NCBI GenBank assembly: GCA_944386015.1
Contig: CALWZK010000013.1
Location: forward strand, 1-45,959
Reading direction: 5' to 3'
DNA: 45,959 nucleotides
Source: an uncultured Faecalibacterium sp.
Lineage (GTDB): Bacteria > Bacillota > Clostridia > Oscillospirales > Ruminococcaceae
In this document: one piece after another, positions 30,837-39,974 of the stretch
Position numbering within the stretch: the first letter of the stretch is position 1
Layout: each line of letters begins with the position of its first letter
Program-made: the position numbers and the translations under genes
Notes under the pieces: model-generated
The model's input: only the letters and a program-made list of their open reading frames with translations
What the model was told of the DNA's origin: nothing
Database searches by the model: none

Positions 30837-33800
30837 TCAGACCCTCCTCTTGGCCTTGGATTTTCTGCGGCTGACCGCACAGCCTGCCAGGCAGATCACC
30901 AGGCCCACTGCAAAGACCACCGAGCAGCCGATGTAGGCACCGCGCCACCAGGTCATGACGTTTTCGGTGTGGGTGGTGGCGTTGACGCCGTTCATGGCCG
31001 CGCTGTTGGCCAGGGCGTAGAGGAGGTAGTGCAGGTTCTGGCGGATGGCGGCCAGCATGTCATGGTCGCCGCTGAGGCTCTCGGGGTTCCAGTAGGTGAT
31101 GCTCTCATCGATGCCGAAGCCGCAGAAGGCGGTGGTGCCGGCCAGGATGCTCTCCTTGGGGGATGCTTTCAGGGACACGCCGGTGAAGTCGGTGACGTTG
31201 TAGCCCTTAAAGCCCCACTCGTTGCGCATGATGCCCACCTGGACGGCGTAGTTGGCGCTGGAAGCCACGGCGCCGATCCGGTTGTAGGAGCTCATGACGC
31301 CCAGAGCGCCGACGGTGTAGCTGTTCTCCATCTCGGGATCATCCTCGAAGGAGGCGGGCTTGCCGTTGGCCTCAAAGGCCTGCTGCAGGTTCCGCAGCTC
31401 CATCTCCCGGGCCTTGGCCTCGCTCATAAAGACGGCGATGCCTGCGCGGTTGATCTCCTGATCGTTGAAGGCTGCGTGCTTGATGTTCACCAGGCAGCCC
31501 TTGGACTGGGCGCCCTGGACCACGGCGCTGCCGGTGTAGCCCGACAGGATGGGGTCCTCGGAATAATACTCATGGCCGCGGCTGTTGTAGGCGTGGCGGT
31601 GAAGGTTCATGCCGGGGCCGATCATGATGGGCAGGTTCAGCACCAGGGTGCTCTCGCCCAGGATGATCTGTCCGTTCTCATAGGCCAGCTCCTTGTTCCA
31701 GCTGTAGGCCAGGTTGACGGGGGCGGGGGCCACCCGGGTGCCGTAGTCGTACTCGGCGGCGTCCGCATAGGGGGTGCCCTGGTAGGAGCCCTCGGTCAGA
31801 TAGTGGGAGTCAGAGCCGCCGGGGCCGTCGTCTGCCGCATACTGCATCAGGCCCACCGAGGGGATGGCGGCAATGTTGTGGAAGGCGTTGGCGGCAAAGT
31901 CCAGGAATTCCTGCACTGTCACCTTGTTCAGCAGCTCGTCTCAGCGGGGGTCGTCGAAGTCGGCGCCCTTCATGTCGCTGATGGTCAGATCGCTGCTGGT
32001 GTCGCCGAAGACCAGGTCGGAGGTATCCTCACCGGTCTCCAGGGGGATGAAGTCGTTGTTCAGCAGGCGGGACAGGTTCTCATCTGCCACCAGGCCGCTG
32101 TAGGTCTTGGGGAAGGTGCCGTTCCAGTCGCTGCGGGACAGATAGGTCACGGTGCCGGGCTGGAATGCATTGAAGTCCATGGCGTAGTCGCCCTCGGACA
32201 GCTGGTTGGTGATTTCGGTGCCGTTCTTGCTCACCGAGAAGGTCTGGCTGTCCACCTCGCCCTCCCAGGTCCACTGGTAGGTCTTGGATGCGTCGCCCTC
32301 GGCGGTCATGCCGTCGGCGGTGGTGTAGCCCTGGGCCGCCAGGATGTTGTTCAGGGCGTCGTGGGAATCGGTGCCGATGGCGAAGTAGTAGTCGCCCGGG
32401 TCCACAATGTAGGTCTGGGCCTTCTCGGAGTCATAGCTGGCCAGGTTGGACATGTCCACTTCCATGGTGATGGTCTGGCTCTCGCCGGGCTCCAGGGTTT
32501 CGGTCTTCTCGTAGTCCATCAGCTGGACGGCGGATTTTTCGATGCCGTACTGGCGGTCGTAGTCGGTGTAGGGTGCCTGGGCGTAAAGCTGGATCACGTC
32601 CTTGCCGGCGGTGTCGCCGGTGTTGGTGACTGTGACGGTGACGTTGGCCGTCTTCTTGTTGCCCATCACCTCGACGCTGTCCAGGGTCTGCGCAAAGGTG
32701 GTGTAGGACAGTCCGTAGCCGAAGGGGTACACCATCTCGTTTTCATAGTCCCAGACACCGTCCTGGGCGGCGACGGTGCCGTCGGGGTTGGTATAAGTGC
32801 CGGCAGAAGTCTCGCTGCCGCCGTTGCCCATGACGATGTCGGCGTAGCGGGTCTCGTAGTAGCGGTAGCCGGTGTAGATGCCCTCGGCCTCGATCAGGTA
32901 GGAGTTGACGCTGGCCGCAGCGTCAAAGTCGGCCGCATTGGCCCAGGGGATGTTGCCATAGTTCATCATGGCGGGGGCCACAGCGGTGTTCTTGGCGTAG
33001 ACATCGCCCAGATGGGCCGAGGGAGAGACGGTGCCGTTCAGCACATCGGCCACGCCGTAGAAGCCGTAGGCGCCGGGCAGGCCGATCCACAGGATGGCGT
33101 CGATGTCGGGGTCATCCTCCAGGTTGGCGATCTCCATCTGGTTGGTGGCGTTGACCAGGACGATGACCTTGTCAAAGTTTGCCTTGGCCTCCTCGATCAG
33201 GGCCATCTCCTCGTCGCTGAGGCTCAGGATGTTGCCGGTGACGGTGGAGACGCCCTCGGCCAGGCCGGCCTCGCCGGGGTAGTAGCCGTCGCCGTTCTCG
33301 CCGTTGGGCCGGCCCACCACCACGATGGCGGCGTCGCCGTACTCACTGTACTGGGAGTTGTAATCGGGGTTCAGGGCTGCCAGCTCTTCCAGGCTCAGCT
33401 CGCAGGGGTCGTTGTAGCTGGTGATCTCTGCATACTCGGGCAGGACGCCGCCGCCGAACTGGGGCACCGTCCACTCCTTGTCAGCGAAATAGTTCTGGTA
33501 GGCTGCCAGCATCGAGGGATTCAGCTGGAAGCCCCGCTCGCTGAAGCAGTCGAAGATCTCGACGGTGGATTTGCCGTCGGTGACGCTGCCGCCGCTGCCG
33601 CCGTAGACCGGCGCATAGCTGCGGACGCCGAACAGGGTGATCTTGGCGTCCTTGGCCAGAGGCAGGGCGTCGTTTTCATTTTTCAGCAGGGCTACGGTTT
33701 CCTGGGACTCCCGGATGGCGAAATCCTTCAGGCCCTCGTAGGCCTCCTGGGCAGTGGTGAAGTCGGACTTGTAGGTCCAGGCGTCTTCCTCGCTGCCGGT

Positions 33801-33953
33801 GGTGTCGGTGACGGTGATCTGGCTGCGGGTGCCGAAGAACGCGTCCACCGAGGTGCGGTAGGTCTCCAGCACGGTGCCGGCTGCCAGCGCAATGGCCAGC
33901 AGCAGCGCCAGGATCAGAGATGTGCCGCGCCACACATTGACTTTGCGGAACAT
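30837..33953 (-). pseudogene. domain-permuted membrane GH3 with one in-frame TGA
   Basis: One frame of 1039 codons, read from ATG 33953 (AAGGAGG seven bases upstream) to 30837, is broken only by TGA at 31941-31943. Domain order is swapped relative to most GH3: N-terminal membrane segment; alpha/beta sandwich (VALLKNENDALPL, GEAGLAEGVS, GLPGAYGFYGVADVLNG); fibronectin-like domain (FGYGLSYTTFAQ); then, after the TGA, the catalytic barrel with the nucleophile in NVTDFTG (codon 31188-31190); and a C-terminal membrane segment with a basic end. Such permuted forms are known in ruminococci. The codon sits in DDPR-stop-DELL, where TGG (Trp) would fit. GTG codons at 31922 and 31916 could permit restart. 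It may be a nonsense mutant, an error, or readthrough. Confidence 0.75.
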
Positions 33954-34044
33954 GAAACAACCTCCTTCTTTCATTCCCCTCTGCGCCGGCCCCCAGCCGC
34001 TGTGAAACAGCTGATTTGCACAAAACACAGAGCACTTTGTATAT

Positions 34045-34073
34045 ATATTCAGTCGAATTCGGCTGTTTTTCAA
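34045..34073 (-). promoter_or_regulatory. promoter of the second glycoside operon with central palindrome
   Basis: On the minus strand TTGAAA (34068-34073) and GAATAT (34045-34050) are 17 bases apart; an overlapping TATATATAC could also serve as the -10. The near-perfect palindrome CAGTCGAATTCGGCTG (34050-34065, one mismatch pair) fills the spacer and is a likely operator. Confidence 0.5.
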
Positions 34074-34091
34074 GTCCGGCTTCCCAAACTG

Positions 34092-35423
34092 TCATTTTTT
34101 TGCATTCAACTGCACATCCCCCTGGCCGGGGAACAGCAGATTGATGGCAAACACCCCGCCGGCGGCGCTGGCCCGGCAGAAGCCGCCGTAGCGCTCCGCA
34201 ATGGTCTGGATGGTTTCCATCCCCCACCCGCTGGCGCTGCCCCCGCTGCGGAAGGATGCCACCGGCATCCCGTCCCGGAAATCCGGCAGGTCCTCGGGCA
34301 CACAGCTGTTCTCGCAGTGGACCACCACCATCTGATGGCGCCGGGCCACCTCCAGCCGGATGTACCGCTCCCGGCTGCTCTTCACCCGGGCGGCGGCGGT
34401 CACGGCATTGTCCAGCAGATTGCCCAGCAGGGCGTAGAGGTCGGAGGTCCGCAGAAATCCCAAAGCCTTCCCCTCGGCCATGCAGTCAAAGGCGATCTGC
34501 TTGCTCTTGCACAGCAGCCTTTTTTCAGCCAGCAGCACATTCAAAGGCTCGCTGCCGGTGTCCACTGCGGTGTCGTAGGCGTCCACCGCCTGGTTCAAAG
34601 CCTCCAGCTGCTCCGGAGGGATCAGCCCCCGCAGGGCGGCGGTCTGCTGTTTCAGCTCGTGGCACCGGGCATTGATCACCCCGATCACCTCCCGGCGGAC
34701 AGCCAGCTGCTGTTTCTGCTGGTAGATCAGCTGGTTGAGCAGGACATTGTCCTCCTGGGCCGCCTGCCGGGAGCCCATCTCAAACTGCAGCCCCAGGATG
34801 AACAGACAGACCAGCATCCCGTACAGCTGGAACACATAGTACAAAACGCTCCCCGCCAGCTCGTTGGACAGCAGGAACAGATTCTGCATCAGGTTGGTGG
34901 TCAGCTGGACCCCCAGCAATAGAGACAGGCTGGTGAGGCTGCTGCGGGGGTGCTCGATCCGCCCCAGGCGCCGGGCAAACAGCAGCCAGCACAGCCCCAG
35001 GGCTGCCCCGAAGCCCGCCATATAGATATAAACTGTGAGGTTCTCTCCCCGGACCCCCGCCAGCCGGGCCAGGGAGGCAGCGGTCTGCCCCACCTTGAAG
35101 CTCAGGTGCTGGGCTGCCGCGGCCGCCGTCACCGTGAACACCGCCCGCATCACTCCCGCCTCAAAACAGAAGCAGACCCCCGGGATGCTCAGCAGCACCA
35201 GCAGGACGGTTTTCAGGCAGACCATCCAGATGCTGTCAAAGCCCAGGGCGTTGTACCCCAGGGAAAACAGCACAAACACCGCCGCCACCCCCAGGGCCCG
35301 GCCCACAAAAAAGCGGCGGTGCCGCATCTTCCAGCTGAAGACGGCCACCGCCGCCATCAGCTCAAAGACATAGCCATCGCCGTTGAAAAAAGTGTACAGA
35401 TCCGCAAAAAACTGTCCCGTCAT
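34092..35423 (-). CDS. sensor histidine kinase, AgrC-like (GHKL)
   Basis: A 443-residue membrane sensor kinase. The N half has about six membrane segments (residues 15-30, 40-60, 65-85, 92-104, 130-150, 165-212). A coiled-coil linker leads to the phospho-acceptor His255 in RCHELKQQ, then a GHKL ATPase domain with the N box LGNLLDNAVTAA and G box SASGWGMETIQTIAERYGG. Its start overlaps the response regulator stop (ATGA), so the pair is coupled. No precursor peptide gene for an AgrD-type signal was found nearby. It may sense a peptide or a membrane state. Adjacent to, but oriented as, the glycoside operon. Confidence 0.87.
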   Translation of the reverse strand: MTGQFFADLYTFFNGDGYVFELMAAVAVFSWKMRHRRFFVGRALGVAAVFVLFSLGYNALGFDSIWMVCLKTVLLVLLSIPGVCFCFEAGVMRAVFTVTAAAAAQHLSFKVGQTAASLARLAGVRGENLTVYIYMAGFGAALGLCWLLFARRLGRIEHPRSSLTSLSLLLGVQLTTNLMQNLFLLSNELAGSVLYYVFQLYGMLVCLFILGLQFEMGSRQAAQEDNVLLNQLIYQQKQQLAVRREVIGVINARCHELKQQTAALRGLIPPEQLEALNQAVDAYDTAVDTGSEPLNVLLAEKRLLCKSKQIAFDCMAEGKALGFLRTSDLYALLGNLLDNAVTAAARVKSSRERYIRLEVARRHQMVVVHCENSCVPEDLPDFRDGMPVASFRSGGSASGWGMETIQTIAERYGGFCRASAAGGVFAINLLFPGQGDVQLNAKK

Positions 35424-36133
35424 AGCATCATTCCGTTTCCCATGGCCTCAGCCAGTTCGCTCATAAAGGCCTTTTTCCGGGGCCGGCTGACGGGCAAAGT
35501 CTCCCCGTTGGTGAGGATCAAATCCAGCCCCTGCACCGCCTGGATGTACCGGGCATTGACCAGGAATCCCTTGTTGCACCGCAGAAACCCCTTGTCCTTC
35601 AGCTTGGCCTCGGCCTCGGCCAGGGTGCCCGTGCCGGTCACCACCTGCCCCCCGGTGTGGAAGGACAGCCGGTGGCCCTGGACTTCCAGATACAGGATGC
35701 TCTGGAGCAAAAGCCGCTGCACCCCGCTCTGCTGCTGCACCAGCAAAAACGCGCTCTCCCGGCGGCAGCGGTCCAGAGCCCGGCCCAGCTTCCGGGCAAA
35801 ATCCTCATACCGGGCGGGCTTCACCAGATAATCCTGGGCCCCCACCTCGTAGCTGTCGGCGGCATACTGGGCCATCCCGGTCATAAAGACCAGCACCGCC
35901 TTCTGGTCCGCCTGGCGCAGCCGGCGGGCCGCCTCCATCCCGTCGATGCCGGGCAGGCAGACGTCCATCAGCACAATGTCAAACCGCCCGCAGCCCTTTT
36001 CCAGGAAGGACAAGGCATCGGGGAACTGTTCCAGCCGCAGCTGCTGGCCGGTCTCCCGGCCATACTGGTCCAGGTACTGTCTGACCCGTTCCACTTCCTC
36101 CTGCCGGTCCTCAATCATGGCGATCTGGAACAT
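35420..36133 (-). CDS. LytTR-family response regulator
   Basis: A 237-residue regulator. The start at 36133 (MFQIAMIEDR) puts the receiver domain at the N terminus; AAGGGG lies about ten bases upstream, while an earlier in-frame ATG at 36169 has a poorer site. The receiver has acidic Glu8-Asp9, the phospho-acceptor Asp57 in IVLMDVCLPG, and the switch Lys in YLVKPARY. The C-terminal LytTR DNA-binding domain (about residues 135-235) has ILYLEVQGHRLSFHT, FLRCNKGFLVNARYI and LPVSRPRKKAF. It is transcribed with the kinase at 34092. The target genes are not evident; the glycoside operon downstream is a candidate. Confidence 0.9.
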   Translation of the reverse strand: MFQIAMIEDRQEEVERVRQYLDQYGRETGQQLRLEQFPDALSFLEKGCGRFDIVLMDVCLPGIDGMEAARRLRQADQKAVLVFMTGMAQYAADSYEVGAQDYLVKPARYEDFARKLGRALDRCRRESAFLLVQQQSGVQRLLLQSILYLEVQGHRLSFHTGGQVVTGTGTLAEAEAKLKDKGFLRCNKGFLVNARYIQAVQGLDLILTNGETLPVSRPRKKAFMSELAEAMGNGMML

Positions 36134-36181
36134 CCTGCCGCATCCCCTTTTCCTTCCGATTCTCCGCATCTTCTTGTTTTA

Positions 36182-36210
36182 ACTATAGCAAATCCCACCT
36201 GGGAATGCAA
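36182..36210 (-). promoter_or_regulatory. promoter of the two-component operon
   Basis: On the minus strand TTGCAT (36205-36210) and TATAGT (36182-36187) are 17 bases apart. The spacer contains a palindrome TCCCA-CC-TGGGA (36193-36204). Confidence 0.75.
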
Positions 36211-36267
36211 GTTTGCTTTTCCAGGCCCCGGTCTGCGCTCCGTATACCCCCGAATCTACCCTCCGTG

Positions 36268-36298
36268 TGTGTACACAGGCCCCCTTGTCTGGTACACT
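36268..36298 (+). promoter_or_regulatory. promoter and palindrome of the XRE regulator
   Basis: TGTACA (36270-36275) and TACACT (36293-36298) are 17 bases apart. A perfect palindrome TGTGTACACA (36268-36277) covers the -35, and a second GGTACAC half lies at the -10, suggesting autoregulation by the XRE protein. Confidence 0.55.
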
Positions 36299-36321
36299 GG
36301 TGGCAGAAAGGAGGCCTCTCG

Positions 36322-36927
36322 ATGGATCAGAGCAAGATCGGGCAATTCATCGCCCGCACCCGCAAATCCAAAAACCTTACCCAGCGCCAGCTGGCTGACC
36401 TTTTGTCCATCAGCGACAAGACGGTGAGCAAATGGGAGACCGGCAAAGGCCTGCCGGATGTCTCCCTGATGCTGCCCCTGTGCCGCGCGCTGGATCTCAC
36501 CGTCAACGACCTGCTCACCGGCGAAAAAGTGCCGGCGGCGGACTACCAGACCAAAGCGGAGGAAAATATGATGGATCTGATTCAGGAAAACCAGGAAAAC
36601 AAAAAGCGGATGGTTCTGTCGGTCATCTGCGGCACCATCACCATCATCGCAGTCTGTTCCCTGATCATCATTGCGTCTTATCTGGAGCTGCCCGCAGCGG
36701 TGCGGGTACTATTGATTCTGCTGGCCGTCGCCACGGCTGTGGCGGGGATCGGTGCGGCAGCGGTGCTGGACGCCCAGGCCGGCTACTATGTCTGCCCCGC
36801 CTGCGGCGCCGCCTTTGTCCCCACCCTGGGGGACTATGTCAAAGGCTACCACACCTTGACCAGGCGCCGTCTCACCTGCCCCGCCTGCGGCAAAACCAGC
36901 ATGTGCCGCCACCGGATTGTCCGCTGA
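36322..36927 (+). CDS. XRE-family regulator with membrane and zinc-ribbon domains
   Basis: A 201-residue protein, with AAAGGAGG seven bases before the ATG. Residues 5-62 are a Cro/CI-type helix-turn-helix (LTQRQLADLLSISDKTVSKWETGKGLPD). A linker leads to two membrane segments (about residues 94-115 and 119-145). The C terminus is a zinc-ribbon-like part with CPACGAAF and CPACGKTS (Cys at about 153, 156, 184 and 187). This layout is common in Clostridia and implies a regulator tethered to the membrane. It is divergent from the two-component operon and convergent with the M16C peptidase gene. The signal is unknown. Confidence 0.85.
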   Translation: MDQSKIGQFIARTRKSKNLTQRQLADLLSISDKTVSKWETGKGLPDVSLMLPLCRALDLTVNDLLTGEKVPAADYQTKAEENMMDLIQENQENKKRMVLSVICGTITIIAVCSLIIIASYLELPAAVRVLLILLAVATAVAGIGAAAVLDAQAGYYVCPACGAAFVPTLGDYVKGYHTLTRRRLTCPACGKTSMCRHRIVR

Positions 36928-36937
36928 CCCCATACAA

Positions 36938-36969
36938 AAAGCGGCATGGCCTTTCAGCCATGCCGCTTT
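36938..36969. terminator. bidirectional terminator
   Basis: AAAGCGGCATGGC pairs perfectly with GCCATGCCGCTTT around CTTTCA, between two convergent genes, with A and T runs on the flanks. Confidence 0.88.
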
Positions 36970-36988
36970 GTATTTTCAGGTGTTGTTT

Positions 36989-39772
36989 TTACCCAAGGTT
37001 TTCGATGGTATCAAAGAGCCCGGCTGCCCGCTGGATGGCCTCTTTGCTGCCGAAGGCGCAGCGGACGCCCTGGGCCATCCGGCCTGCCAGCTGGCCCGCC
37101 TGCTGCTGGAGCCACGGGCCGGTGACGCCGCAGAGGGAGGCCCGGTCGGCCGCCGCCATCTCGGGGGTAACACCGCAGAAGTACCGCCGGTCGGCTTCCA
37201 GAGCCTGCTGGCGGGGCTTGCGGGGCGGGTCCACCTGGGCCACTGTGCCCACAATGCACTCGCTCAGGGCGCTGTCGGTGTACTCTTTCTCGGCCAGCGC
37301 CACCGGGCCCTCGCTGAACCGCTGGTAGCTGCCGCCGGCGTGGGGGTCACGGTAGGTGTAGATCAGCTCCATGTCGGCGCGGCTCAGCATGCCGGCACCA
37401 TAGGCGCCGCCCTTTTCCCGGATGGCCTGCCACAGGTACTCATAGCTCATCACCCGTGCCAGCACCTTCCGGGCGGGTTCGCCATCCCCCGGCCAGGCCA
37501 GCACATCATAGTTCACTCCGCCCTGGATCACAAAGGCCTCGTTGGCCGCCTTGGGCAGGGGTTCGCTGTAAGGCCGGGCAGCGGTGCGGCCCTCCGCCGC
37601 AAAGGCGCTGCCGGGCAGCAGCTCCATCAGCCGGCTGCACACCGCCTCGCTGCCGTGGCAGGTGACGGTGAGGGCGCAGCGGCGCAGCAGCTTGTCCCGC
37701 ACCGCTTCCAGCCGGGCGGACAGGGCTGCCCAGTCCTTTTTCTCCAGCAGGCCGCAGAGATACCGGTACATGCTGACGCCGCCGGTCCGCTCCCCCAGGG
37801 CGGCATCCACCGAGAAGCTCCGGCTGGCCCGGAGGATGGCGTAGTTGTGGCCGCTTTGGATGAAGTCCTGCTCAAAGTTCAGCTTGAACTGGCTCAGGAT
37901 CTGCTCAAAGGCCGCCTCAGCCTGGGGGCCAGACAGCCGGGTGTCGTACAGCAGCTCCCCCATCAGCTCCACCGCCTTGTCCAGGTTCCGCTCCAGCAGG
38001 CTGGTCCGGGCCTCCAGCTTGGCGATGCAGGGTTTGCCCTCCTGGCGGCCCACCCAGTGGTCCAGGGTGAGGGTGCTTTCGCCCAGCCAGGTGTTCCGCA
38101 GGGTGGTCAGCTCCAGGGCAGTGTGGCGGCTGGTGTCCAGCTCCTCCAGCAGATAGGTCAGCAGGGCAGCGTCCTGCACCTCCTCGGGGGTCAGGGCGCC
38201 CAGATCATAGTAGAAGTTCAGGTAGAGGCTGCCGGCGGAGGGCCGGCTCACCAGGGTCAGGCCTGCCAGGTCCTGGATCTTTGCCTCTGCAAAGCGGGCG
38301 GGCTCCCCCAGGTCGGCCACCGTCAGGGGGTGGTCCAGCTGAAGCTTGCCCTCCTGCCGGGCCGAGGGGGCTTTCTCATCCCGGGGCTTCTGGGGCACCA
38401 GCACCACTTCCACCGGGTCGGGGCCCAGCAGCTCACCCAGCAGCTGGGTGTACCAGTCGGTGCCCACCTTGCTGCGCAGGAAGGCGAAAATTTCCTCGGG
38501 CCGCAGGTCGGCCATGGGGTCGCCGGTGTGGAGCCAGCCGGTGGCCGCCTCGATGGCGGCCAGCACACCGTCGGGCAGGCTGCCCGGCCGCTCGGTGACC
38601 TGGAATTCCAGGGCGTTGATGGAGGCGGTCAGCATCTCGTCGGGGATGCCCTCGGCGCAGATCTTGGCCACCCCCTCCCGGACAGCCCCGGCAAACCGGG
38701 CTGCCCGCTCCTGGTCGGTGCCCTTCAGCAGCAGTTCCAGCACAGGCTGCTGCACCGAGCTGTCAAACCCGGCCTCGATGTCGGTGCCCAGGTTCTGCTC
38801 CAGCAGGTATTTTTTCAGGGGGGACTGGTTGGTGCTCAGCAAAGCGTCCAGCAGCAGGCTCACCGCCGTCTGCTTTTCCAGCTCCTCAAAGCGGCCGGTG
38901 TACCAGCCCAGGGCGCACTGCACCGGCACCGTCTCGGGGGTGTCGGTGTCATAGGCCACCACCCGCCGGGTGCCGGCCTGGGGATACTGCAGCGGGGTCC
39001 GGGGCCGGGGTGCTCCCTTGGGCATCCGGCTCAGGTAGTGCTCATCCAGGAAAGCCAGCTTGTCGGCCATATCCATCCGGCCATAGAGGGTGATGCAGCA
39101 GTTGTCGGGCCGGTAGTGCCGGCGGTAAATCTTGACGTACTGCTCATAGCTCAGGCTGGGGATGGCGGCGGGGTCGCCCCCCGACACAAAGCCGTAGCCG
39201 TTGTCGGGGAACAGGGCGGCGCTCATGGCCGCATCCAGCCGGGCCTCGGGGGCCGCCAGGGCCCCCTGCATCTCATTATAGACCACGCCGCTGAAATGGC
39301 CGTCCTCCTCCCGGTGCCAGGCCTCCTGGTCAAAGACGCTCCGCTCCTGGACGGCCAGGGGGCAGAACACTGCGTTGAGGTAAACATCCATCAGGTTGCG
39401 GAAATCGGCCTCGTTGGGGGTGGCGAAGGGGTAGACGGTCTTGTCGGGGAAGGTCATGGCGTTGAGGAAAGAGGCCATGCTGCTCTTGACCAGCTGCAGG
39501 AAGGGAGAGGTCACCGGGTATTTTTCCGACCCGGCCAGCACCGAGTGCTCCAGAATGTGGAATACGCCGGTGTCATCGCAGGGGAAGGTGCCGAAGCCGA
39601 TGCCGAAGGCCTTGTTCTCGTCCTGGTTTTCAATCAGCAGGACGGTGGCGCCGCTGACATCGTGGGTCAGGGTGGTGGCAGTCCCGTGGAAGATGGGGCT
39701 TTCCTCCCGCTTGACCAGGGTATAGCCGGGGTACTGAGGCCCCGGGGTGCAGGTTGTTGCTTGATCCTTCAT
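36989..39772 (-). CDS. M16C-family zinc metallopeptidase (PreP/insulinase type)
   Basis: A 927-residue peptidase of the presequence-protease type, which degrades unstructured peptides inside a closed chamber. The start at 39772 has AAGGAG nine bases upstream. The inverted zinc motif is HILEH (His72, Glu75, His76), with the distal ligand Glu167 in VVYNEMQG. Four M16 half domains and the M16C-associated region fill the length, and ARVMSYEYLWQAIREKGGAYGAG near residue 770 gives the C-terminal Arg/Tyr-type substrate site. No signal peptide is present, so it acts in the cytoplasm. It has its own promoter and a terminator, and is probably a housekeeping gene. Confidence 0.92.
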   Translation of the reverse strand: MKDQATTCTPGPQYPGYTLVKREESPIFHGTATTLTHDVSGATVLLIENQDENKAFGIGFGTFPCDDTGVFHILEHSVLAGSEKYPVTSPFLQLVKSSMASFLNAMTFPDKTVYPFATPNEADFRNLMDVYLNAVFCPLAVQERSVFDQEAWHREEDGHFSGVVYNEMQGALAAPEARLDAAMSAALFPDNGYGFVSGGDPAAIPSLSYEQYVKIYRRHYRPDNCCITLYGRMDMADKLAFLDEHYLSRMPKGAPRPRTPLQYPQAGTRRVVAYDTDTPETVPVQCALGWYTGRFEELEKQTAVSLLLDALLSTNQSPLKKYLLEQNLGTDIEAGFDSSVQQPVLELLLKGTDQERAARFAGAVREGVAKICAEGIPDEMLTASINALEFQVTERPGSLPDGVLAAIEAATGWLHTGDPMADLRPEEIFAFLRSKVGTDWYTQLLGELLGPDPVEVVLVPQKPRDEKAPSARQEGKLQLDHPLTVADLGEPARFAEAKIQDLAGLTLVSRPSAGSLYLNFYYDLGALTPEEVQDAALLTYLLEELDTSRHTALELTTLRNTWLGESTLTLDHWVGRQEGKPCIAKLEARTSLLERNLDKAVELMGELLYDTRLSGPQAEAAFEQILSQFKLNFEQDFIQSGHNYAILRASRSFSVDAALGERTGGVSMYRYLCGLLEKKDWAALSARLEAVRDKLLRRCALTVTCHGSEAVCSRLMELLPGSAFAAEGRTAARPYSEPLPKAANEAFVIQGGVNYDVLAWPGDGEPARKVLARVMSYEYLWQAIREKGGAYGAGMLSRADMELIYTYRDPHAGGSYQRFSEGPVALAEKEYTDSALSECIVGTVAQVDPPRKPRQQALEADRRYFCGVTPEMAAADRASLCGVTGPWLQQQAGQLAGRMAQGVRCAFGSKEAIQRAAGLFDTIENLG

Positions 39773-39808
39773 GGTTTGGTTCTCCTTAGGGAATAAAAAT
39801 TTGTCTCT

Positions 39809-39837
39809 ATTGTAGCATTCCCCGGCGGGAAAGGCAA
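39809..39837 (-). promoter_or_regulatory. promoter of the M16C peptidase gene
   Basis: On the minus strand TTGCCT (39832-39837) and TACAAT (39809-39814) are 17 bases apart, about 37 bases before the start codon. Confidence 0.75.
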
Positions 39838-39901
39838 TCGGAACGGGTGATTCCATCCCCCTTTTTTCGACCGGAACCCCCGCGGGTTTTTCCCCTTCTT
39901 C

Positions 39902-39930
39902 TTGCAAAAAATGCCCGTCTGCGCTATACT
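39902..39930 (+). promoter_or_regulatory. promoter of the LacI-type regulator
   Basis: TTGCAA (39902-39907) and TATACT (39925-39930) are 17 bases apart, 45 bases before the start codon. Confidence 0.8.
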
Positions 39931-39974
39931 TTTCTCAACTAGACTTACTGTCAACGGCTCAACGGAGGAATCCC

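Noticed and set aside
31941-31943. Selenocysteine at the in-frame TGA of the GH3
   Set aside because: GH3 enzymes are not selenoproteins, the expected residue is Trp, and no clear selenocysteine insertion hairpin follows the codon.
30822-34922. A very long plus-strand open frame (over 1300 codons) opposite the permuted GH3 and kinase genes
   Set aside because: It is the mirror of minus-strand genes in G+C-rich DNA. The product is low-complexity (Gly/Val/His/Leu rich), has no recognisable domain and no ribosome site, while the minus strand encodes clear families.
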